This document shows positions 59,730-64,000 of a stretch of DNA of 64,000 nt, piece by piece. The stretch covers positions 930,001 to 994,000 of the forward strand of contig NZ_FNFF01000001.1 of assembly GCF_900100315.1 (NCBI RefSeq), written 5' to 3'. Numbering within the stretch: the stretch's first letter is position 1; each line of letters begins with the position of its first letter. A model generated the notes under the pieces. The model was given only the letters and a program-made list of their open reading frames with translations. It was not told where the DNA came from and ran no database searches. The position numbers and the translations under genes were made by a program. This DNA is from Streptomyces indicus. GTDB lineage: Bacteria; Actinomycetota; Actinomycetes; Streptomycetales; Streptomycetaceae.

Positions 59730-61742
59730 TCATCCGCGGTCCGCGCCCGGCCCGGCGTCGGCGGTGTCCGGCTGCGGCGCGGCGGGCGGGCGCATCCGGA
59801 AGTCGTACGCCGCCGGCAGCGGCTCGTCCGTCAGCGCCGCCCAGGTCTCCACCAGCGCCTCGGAGCCCTCGCGCAGATCGGCCACCTCGAAGCCCTCGTC
59901 GAAGATGCGCCGCGCCGCCTCCTTCTCCCCTTCGGCGATGAGGAGTTGGGCCTCGATGAGCCGGAAGCGGCCGCGGGTCCGGGTGACCGGACGCAACCGG
60001 TCCCAGACCGAGCGGGCCTCGGCCGGGCGGTCCGCGGCGAGCAGGGTCGCGATGGCCTCGCGCCCGAGGGCCGCGCAGGCGGCCGTCCAGACCTCTCCCT
60101 CGCGCCGTTCCGCGCACAGGTCGTCGAAGGCTTCCGTGTAGCGGTCGGCGGCCCGTTGCAGCTGGCCCGCCTCGCGGTCGGCCACGGCAAGGCAGCGCAG
60201 CAACGGCCATACGGACGGGGCGAGTTCGAGCCCCCGCTCCCAGCTGCGCACCGCCTGCGCGTAGTCCCCGGAATGCCACTGCGCCACCCCGAGGTGGTAC
60301 TCGTTGAGCGGCGCCGCGGGCGCCGTCTCCAGCATGTCGCGCCAGTGCCGGGCGACCAGCGTGGGGCCCGGCGGGGTGACCCGGCGCGGTTCGGGACAGG
60401 TGCCGGTGTGGGACAGCTCGATCCAGGGGGCCTGGTCGGCGTCGAGCGTGGACTCGTCGAAGGGCGTGCCGGGCAGTTTGTGGCCGGCCCGGAGCACTTC
60501 GAGCGCGCCCCACCCGGATCCGGTGGCCAGCCGCTCGCCGGGTTCGTGGTCGGCGTGCGGCTGCCACTGCTCGTACGCCTTCTGCACCTCGCCCCGCGGA
60601 AGCGCCTCCTCCAGACGCGCGGCTACCTCTTCACGAGCGGCGCTCCAGTCGTCGCCGTGGACACGGGCGGGGTCGGCGCCCAGCGGTCCGTACGCCTCGA
60701 ACCAGCTGATCTCGCCCTCGGCTTCGAGCCGTATGTGTTCCAGCTGGGTGCGGGCGAGACCGGCCTGGATCTCGGCGTAGCCGCCGGTGCCGGGCTCGGT
60801 GAGCCACTCCTGCCAGCGGCGGCCGCCGGGGCTGCTGCCCCAGGTGAAGAGCTTGCGGCCGCGCAGCCGGTCGGTGGAGGTCTGCACGAGTCCGTGGCCG
60901 CTGTCGTCGAGCGCGCCGATCCAGCGGCGTTCCCCGTCCGGCAGTTCGTAGAAGTAGTCGGCCGGGGAACCGCTGTTGAGGGGGTACGAGGTGTCGGTGC
61001 CCGCGTGGGCGGGGACCGGGACGCGTTGCAGGGCGCGTTCGTAGCCGTGGTGCCAGGCCTCGTCGGCGGGGGCGAGGACGCGGCGCTCCTCGGGGACGGC
61101 GATGTTGGACCACCAGTACAGGGGCACGGGCTTCTCGTGCGGATTGCGGATCCGTACGCCCACGTACAGGAATTCAGCGTCCTCGGGCAGCCACAGGTCG
61201 ACCTGGAAGGGGGTGTCGCGCAGCCGCTCCCACTCCCACAGGCGCAGCATCGGTGTGCCGTCGGGCGCCTCGACGCGGGCGGCGTGGACCGGGGCGCAGG
61301 ACAGGGTGCTGTGGCCGGTGGCGCCGATGTTCCATTCGATGCCGCCGGAGAACCAGGCGCCGTTGAGCGCGAAGTCGGCGGGCTGGAACACCGGGTTGGT
61401 GTAGAGGAGTTCGCGGCCGGTGGGCTTGTGGTGCATCGAGTGGACCCGGCCGCCGAGGCCCGGCAGCACGGTGACGCGGAGGCGGGAGTTCTCCAGGATC
61501 AGGGTGTCGAGGGTGAGCTCGGTGCGTTCGCGGTCGTAGCCGTCCAGGACCGGTGCGGGCAGGATGCCGGTCAGCGGCCGGTAGCCGAGCTGGCGGCGCA
61601 TGTCGAGCGGCATCGTCGCGCGCACGCGCTCGTCGACGGTGACCTCGTGCACCCGGGTCGGCGGGCACAGTGCGGGCAGCGGGTTCGCCGGGCCCAACGG
61701 GGCGCCGGGCAACGTCAGTTCGGCACGTCGGATCGTCGTCAC
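59730..61742 (-). CDS. DUF5107 galactose-mutarotase-like protein with TPR region
   Basis: This 670-residue protein has an N-terminal beta-rich sugar-binding-like fold (about 40-370). This includes LRVTVLPGLGGRVHSMHHK, LNGAWFSGGIEWNIGATGHS and WWSNIAVPEER, typical of DUF5107. The C-terminal region consists of helix pairs (about 450-640; LNEYHLGVAQWHSGDYAQAV, DREAGQLQRAADRYTEAF), which read as tetratricopeptide repeats. It probably acts on or binds carbohydrates. It starts at a GTG 48 bases downstream of the arginase-like gene stop. Confidence 0.8.
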   Translation of the reverse strand: MTTIRRAELTLPGAPLGPANPLPALCPPTRVHEVTVDERVRATMPLDMRRQLGYRPLTGILPAPVLDGYDRERTELTLDTLILENSRLRVTVLPGLGGRVHSMHHKPTGRELLYTNPVFQPADFALNGAWFSGGIEWNIGATGHSTLSCAPVHAARVEAPDGTPMLRLWEWERLRDTPFQVDLWLPEDAEFLYVGVRIRNPHEKPVPLYWWSNIAVPEERRVLAPADEAWHHGYERALQRVPVPAHAGTDTSYPLNSGSPADYFYELPDGERRWIGALDDSGHGLVQTSTDRLRGRKLFTWGSSPGGRRWQEWLTEPGTGGYAEIQAGLARTQLEHIRLEAEGEISWFEAYGPLGADPARVHGDDWSAAREEVAARLEEALPRGEVQKAYEQWQPHADHEPGERLATGSGWGALEVLRAGHKLPGTPFDESTLDADQAPWIELSHTGTCPEPRRVTPPGPTLVARHWRDMLETAPAAPLNEYHLGVAQWHSGDYAQAVRSWERGLELAPSVWPLLRCLAVADREAGQLQRAADRYTEAFDDLCAERREGEVWTAACAALGREAIATLLAADRPAEARSVWDRLRPVTRTRGRFRLIEAQLLIAEGEKEAARRIFDEGFEVADLREGSEALVETWAALTDEPLPAAYDFRMRPPAAPQPDTADAGPGADRG

Positions 61743-61790
61743 CCGACCATGGAACCTGCCGACGGCAGCGGTCGCCAGGGGACCTCCGGG

Positions 61791-62696
61791 TCAGGATTGG
61801 GCAAAACCGACGAGTGCGTCGACCACGAGGTCGGCGAGGAGTGCGCCCGCGGTGCCGTCGGGGTCGAGGTCCGGGTCGTAGATCGTGACGTTGAGTCCCA
61901 CGCAGTGCTCGGATGCGGTCAAGGTGCCGAGCAGGTCGAGGAGTTCACCGGGCTGAAGTCCGTCGGGGTCGGGGGCGTCGACGGCGGGCATGACGGAGGG
62001 GTCCAGGCTGTCGGCGTCGAAGTGCACCCAGAACCCTTCGAGTTCGCGGATCTCCAGGGACTGCCGCACAGCGCCCGCGATCTGAGCGGCGCCCCACTCG
62101 CGGATCTCGCCGACGCTCGCGTGCGGAATCTTCAGCTCGCGCAGCTCCGGCCGCTGTGGGTCGTCGTCGCGGATGCCGAAGAGCCGGACGTCCTCGTCCT
62201 TGAGGTAGGGCTTCAGGCCTTCCAGGTCGGTCAGGTCCTCCTGCCCGCGTCCGGTCGCGAGGGCCAGCTCCTCGCCGCCGGCCGCACCGACCCGGTCCGA
62301 GTTGCCCGGGTGGCGGAAGTCGGTGGAGCCGTCGATCGCGGCGAGCCCGTAGCGTCCGATACGGCGCATCGCGAGCGAGGCCCCGAGCTGGATGGAGCAG
62401 TCACCGCCGAGCACCACGGGGAAGTCGCCGGCGCGCAGGTGGTGCTCGATGCGGTCGGCGAGCTTGACGGTGTACGCGGCGATGGCGGCGGCGTTGAACA
62501 CCCCGTCGCCCTCCTGCCAGTCGCCCCGGTCGTAGCGCGGCGGCACGACCACGCCGCCCTCCAGAGCACCGAGCCGCTGCACGATGCGCTGCTCGCGCAG
62601 GGCGCCGGCCAGCTTGTAGACACCGGGCACGGTGCCGGGGGCCGGCGGGCGCAGGCCCAGGTTGGAGGGTGCGTCGAGGACCACGATGCGTCGCAT
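61791..62696 (-). CDS. Arginase/agmatinase-superfamily protein with altered metal site
   Basis: This 301-residue ureohydrolase-fold protein keeps Asp122 and Asp126 of the DxHxD motif (IDGSTDF) and Asp227/Asp229 (HFDADSLDP). The usual GGDHS reads GGDCS (Cys100) and the middle histidine of DxHxD is Ser124. Two of the six classical Mn ligands are thus replaced, so activity may be lost or changed. Superfamily members hydrolyse guanidino compounds. The ATG at 62696 has GAGGA upstream; an in-frame ATG at 62705 is also possible. It is the upstream neighbour of the DUF5107 gene on the same strand. Confidence 0.82.
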   Translation of the reverse strand: MRRIVVLDAPSNLGLRPPAPGTVPGVYKLAGALREQRIVQRLGALEGGVVVPPRYDRGDWQEGDGVFNAAAIAAYTVKLADRIEHHLRAGDFPVVLGGDCSIQLGASLAMRRIGRYGLAAIDGSTDFRHPGNSDRVGAAGGEELALATGRGQEDLTDLEGLKPYLKDEDVRLFGIRDDDPQRPELRELKIPHASVGEIREWGAAQIAGAVRQSLEIRELEGFWVHFDADSLDPSVMPAVDAPDPDGLQPGELLDLLGTLTASEHCVGLNVTIYDPDLDPDGTAGALLADLVVDALVGFAQS

Positions 62697-62720
62697 GGGG
62701 CCCATCCTCGACGACGTAGG

Positions 62721-62734
62721 GTTGATCGCTCAAC
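62721..62734. promoter_or_regulatory. Operator-like palindrome GTTGA-N4-TCAAC
   Basis: Perfect five-base arms lie 25 bases before the arginase-like start and at the edge of a repeat array leading to the DUF6204 gene. Confidence 0.4.
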
Positions 62735-62842
62735 GGGTATACGGGCTGGGGCCGCGCGACAGGCATACGGGCTCCGGCCCGCCACAGGCATACGGGGTTC
62801 GGCCCCCGTGACAGAGAGACGGGGCCCGGGCCCCGCGACGGG
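62735..62842 (+). repeat. Four imperfect 24-27-bp tandem repeats
   Basis: Units begin at 62735, 62759, 62784 and 62811, each with an acaggcatacggg-like head and a cggcccc-like tail. They fill most of the divergent intergenic region. Confidence 0.75.
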
Positions 62843-62854
62843 AGCAGAAGCGGC

Positions 62855-63190
62855 ATGGGCGCAGCACACACGTACCGGGTCATCGTCCGAGGCGCGTTCG
62901 AGGGCCTCGCCGACGAGGTGCGCGCCCGGCTGCTCGCGGAGGTCGACGACCACGGGATGACGGCGATGCGGTTCACCGAGGAGGGCTCGCTCGCGTACGA
63001 CCGCACGCTGAAGCACTTCTCGTTCCGCTATGTCGTCGTCTCGGACAGCGACGACGGCGAGGAGATGGCGGGCGCGATCGCCGAGGACCGGGCGGAGGGT
63101 GCGCTGCGGGAGCTCGGGGCCGGGCACGGGACGCTCACGTCGAAGGTGACGGACATGGACACGATGAAGATCAACCGGAAGGGCCGCTGA
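62855..63190 (+). CDS. DUF6204-type small protein
   Basis: This 111-residue acidic protein begins with TYRVIVRGAFEGL and includes FSFRYVVVSDSDDGEEMA and the closing TDMDTMKINRKGR. It is a conserved actinobacterial family of unknown function to my recognition. No catalytic motif is seen. GGGAG precedes the ATG. The stop lies in a 31-bp duplicated segment. Confidence 0.75.
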   Translation: MGAAHTYRVIVRGAFEGLADEVRARLLAEVDDHGMTAMRFTEEGSLAYDRTLKHFSFRYVVVSDSDDGEEMAGAIAEDRAEGALRELGAGHGTLTSKVTDMDTMKINRKGR

Positions 63191-63240
63191 CGGCTTTCGC
63201 GCGCACCGGAAGGGCGCGCTGACGGCATCCGTGTGCACCG
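63174..63240. repeat. 31/32-bp tandem duplication spanning the DUF6204 stop codon
   Basis: The unit accggaagggc-gctgacggc occurs at 63174 and 63205, with a third start (accgg) at 63236. The first contains the stop codon. Confidence 0.75.
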
Positions 63241-63241
63241 G

Positions 63242-63262
63242 CCCGGCCGCTTCCGTGCCGGG
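63242..63262. terminator. Weak hairpin between DUF6204 and O-methyltransferase genes
   Basis: CCCGGC pairs with GCCGGG around a 9-base loop in the convergent gap. Confidence 0.4.
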
Positions 63263-64000
63263 TCAGCCCGCCGCGAACTCCACCACCGCCAGCGCTCCCG
63301 CCGGGTGCACGGCCACCGTCTTGAGGCCCGCCTCCCCTGCCAGCTCGGCGAGTTGGGCCGCGGTGCGCTCCTTGCCCGCGAAGAACACGAGCATGCGCAG
63401 GTCCATCTCCGTACGGACCTGCGCGCCGTCACCGCCGATCTTCTCGATCACGAAGACCCGGCCCGTGCTGCCCGCCGCCTCCGCGCAGCGGCGCAGGATC
63501 GCGAGGGCCGAGGCGTCGTCCCAGTCGTGCAGGATCGACGAGAGCACGTAGCCCCCGTATCCGCTGGGCAGTGCGTCGAAGAAGCTGCCCTCGACCGCGT
63601 CCGCCCGTCCCTTCAGCCGCTCGGCCGTGAAGCGGATCCGCGCGGACTCCGCGGTCCGGTCGCGGTCGAGCACCGTGCCGTGCAGCTCGGGGTGCGCCCG
63701 GAGCAGGGCGGTGAGCAGCGCGCCGTTGCCGCCGCCGACGTCGATGACGCGGCCGAGCGAGCCCCAGTCGTAGGCGGCGGCGATCAGCGGGCCGTCGGTG
63801 CCGATGTCGCGGCTCATGTGGGTGTCGAACCGCTCCTGCCGGTCCGGGGTGGTGGCCAGGTCGTCCCAGAACGAGGCCCCGTACCGGAGCGGAAAGCCCG
63901 GCAGCCCGGTCCGTACGGAGTGCAGCAGCTCGACCAGGGACAGGTCGGCGCGGCCCACCGCCGAGCCCATGTCGAGCCAGGGGTGCAGATCGCCGGCGTG
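63263..64000 (-). CDS. SAM-dependent O-methyltransferase (5' partial)
   Basis: This carboxy-terminal 245 residues of a plant/fungal-type (acetylserotonin/hydroxyindole-like) O-methyltransferase run off the window end. Visible are VIDVGGGNGALLTALL, VLDRDRTAESAR, LSSILHDWDDASALAILRR (with the catalytic His) and MDLRMLVFFAGKERTAAQ. It methylates a hydroxyl of a small aromatic or polyketide-type substrate. The N-terminal dimerisation domain and the start lie beyond the window; the frame is open to the last base. Confidence 0.88.
   Translation of the reverse strand, partial: HAGDLHPWLDMGSAVGRADLSLVELLHSVRTGLPGFPLRYGASFWDDLATTPDRQERFDTHMSRDIGTDGPLIAAAYDWGSLGRVIDVGGGNGALLTALLRAHPELHGTVLDRDRTAESARIRFTAERLKGRADAVEGSFFDALPSGYGGYVLSSILHDWDDASALAILRRCAEAAGSTGRVFVIEKIGGDGAQVRTEMDLRMLVFFAGKERTAAQLAELAGEAGLKTVAVHPAGALAVVEFAAG

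Noticed and set aside
62735..62740. GGGTAT as a SigB-type -10 before the DUF6204 gene
   Set aside because: No GNNT lies 14-16 bases upstream, and the hexamer belongs to a repeat array.

Overview
The window is high-GC actinobacterial DNA, most probably from a Streptomyces chromosome. The evidence is the codon bias, frequent GTG starts, ATGA/GTGA start-stop overlaps, a popR-clpP3-clpP4 locus, a ten-gene Streptomyces-type gas vesicle cluster in the order O-A-F-G-Y-Z-J-L-S-K, and an abundance of stress regulators. I see no rRNA, tRNA, CRISPR array, insertion sequence or prophage. It reads as ordinary accessory or arm-type chromosome carrying transport, respiration and stress functions.

Layout. 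1-3.7 kb: a branched-chain-amino-acid-type ABC importer in which two permeases and one ATPase are fused, followed by livG. 3.8-4.7 kb: an aldo/keto reductase. 4.8-6.6 kb: popR facing the clpP3-clpP4 operon, with PopR-box-like palindromes upstream of both units. 6.8-9.0 kb: a methyltransferase with a His-rich head, a second methyltransferase and a pterin dehydratase. 9.1-14 kb: an MmyB-type regulator, a small membrane protein and an ABC/FtsX exporter. 14.1-15.1 kb: an aldo/keto reductase with a MerR-type promoter. 15.4-17.4 kb: a NarL-type two-component system plus a small membrane protein. 17.6-24.2 kb: the narGHJI nitrate reductase operon. 24.1-26.6 kb: an MFS transporter divergent from an ArsR-type regulator. 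26.5-28.4 kb: a stand-alone dnaK with a HAIR-like promoter. 28.6-33.3 kb: a VOC protein, an Ohr/OsmC protein, an APC permease and a membrane phosphodiesterase. 33.4-38.5 kb: a resolvase-like orphan, two metallo-hydrolases, a DedA protein, an aminotransferase-like protein without an obvious PLP lysine, and a secreted anchored protein. 38.7-42.6 kb: a stress-signalling island (GAF-ANTAR, PAS-GAF, SigB/SigF-class sigma factor, small membrane protein, CBS pair). 42.7-47.6 kb: a mycothiol-dependent-isomerase-like protein, an ABC-F protein, a PAP2-lipid kinase fusion and a methyltransferase. 47.6-53.3 kb: the gvp cluster. 53.4-56.6 kb: ndh and tkt. 56.8-64 kb: an enolase-superfamily protein with a TTA codon, a P-loop protein, a membrane stress protein, a VOC protein, a DUF5107/TPR protein, an arginase-like protein, a DUF6204 protein and a truncated O-methyltransferase.

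How it fits together. Several promoters around and beyond the sigma gene (GAF-ANTAR, the sigma gene itself, CBS pair, PAP2-kinase, gvpO, the 59.2 kb membrane protein) share GNNT-N15-GGG(T/C/A)AC-like elements. The sigma factor may therefore direct a local stress and buoyancy regulon. A 22-base sequence is identical in two divergent promoter regions, one before the ABC/FtsX exporter and one between the two-component operon and narG, which suggests a shared regulator. Short tandem duplications repeatedly straddle stop codons, and several enzymes (ClpP4, aminotransferase-like, arginase-like, enolase-like, resolvase-like) lack canonical catalytic or metal residues. All regulatory assignments come from reading the sequence and are inference unless stated otherwise.
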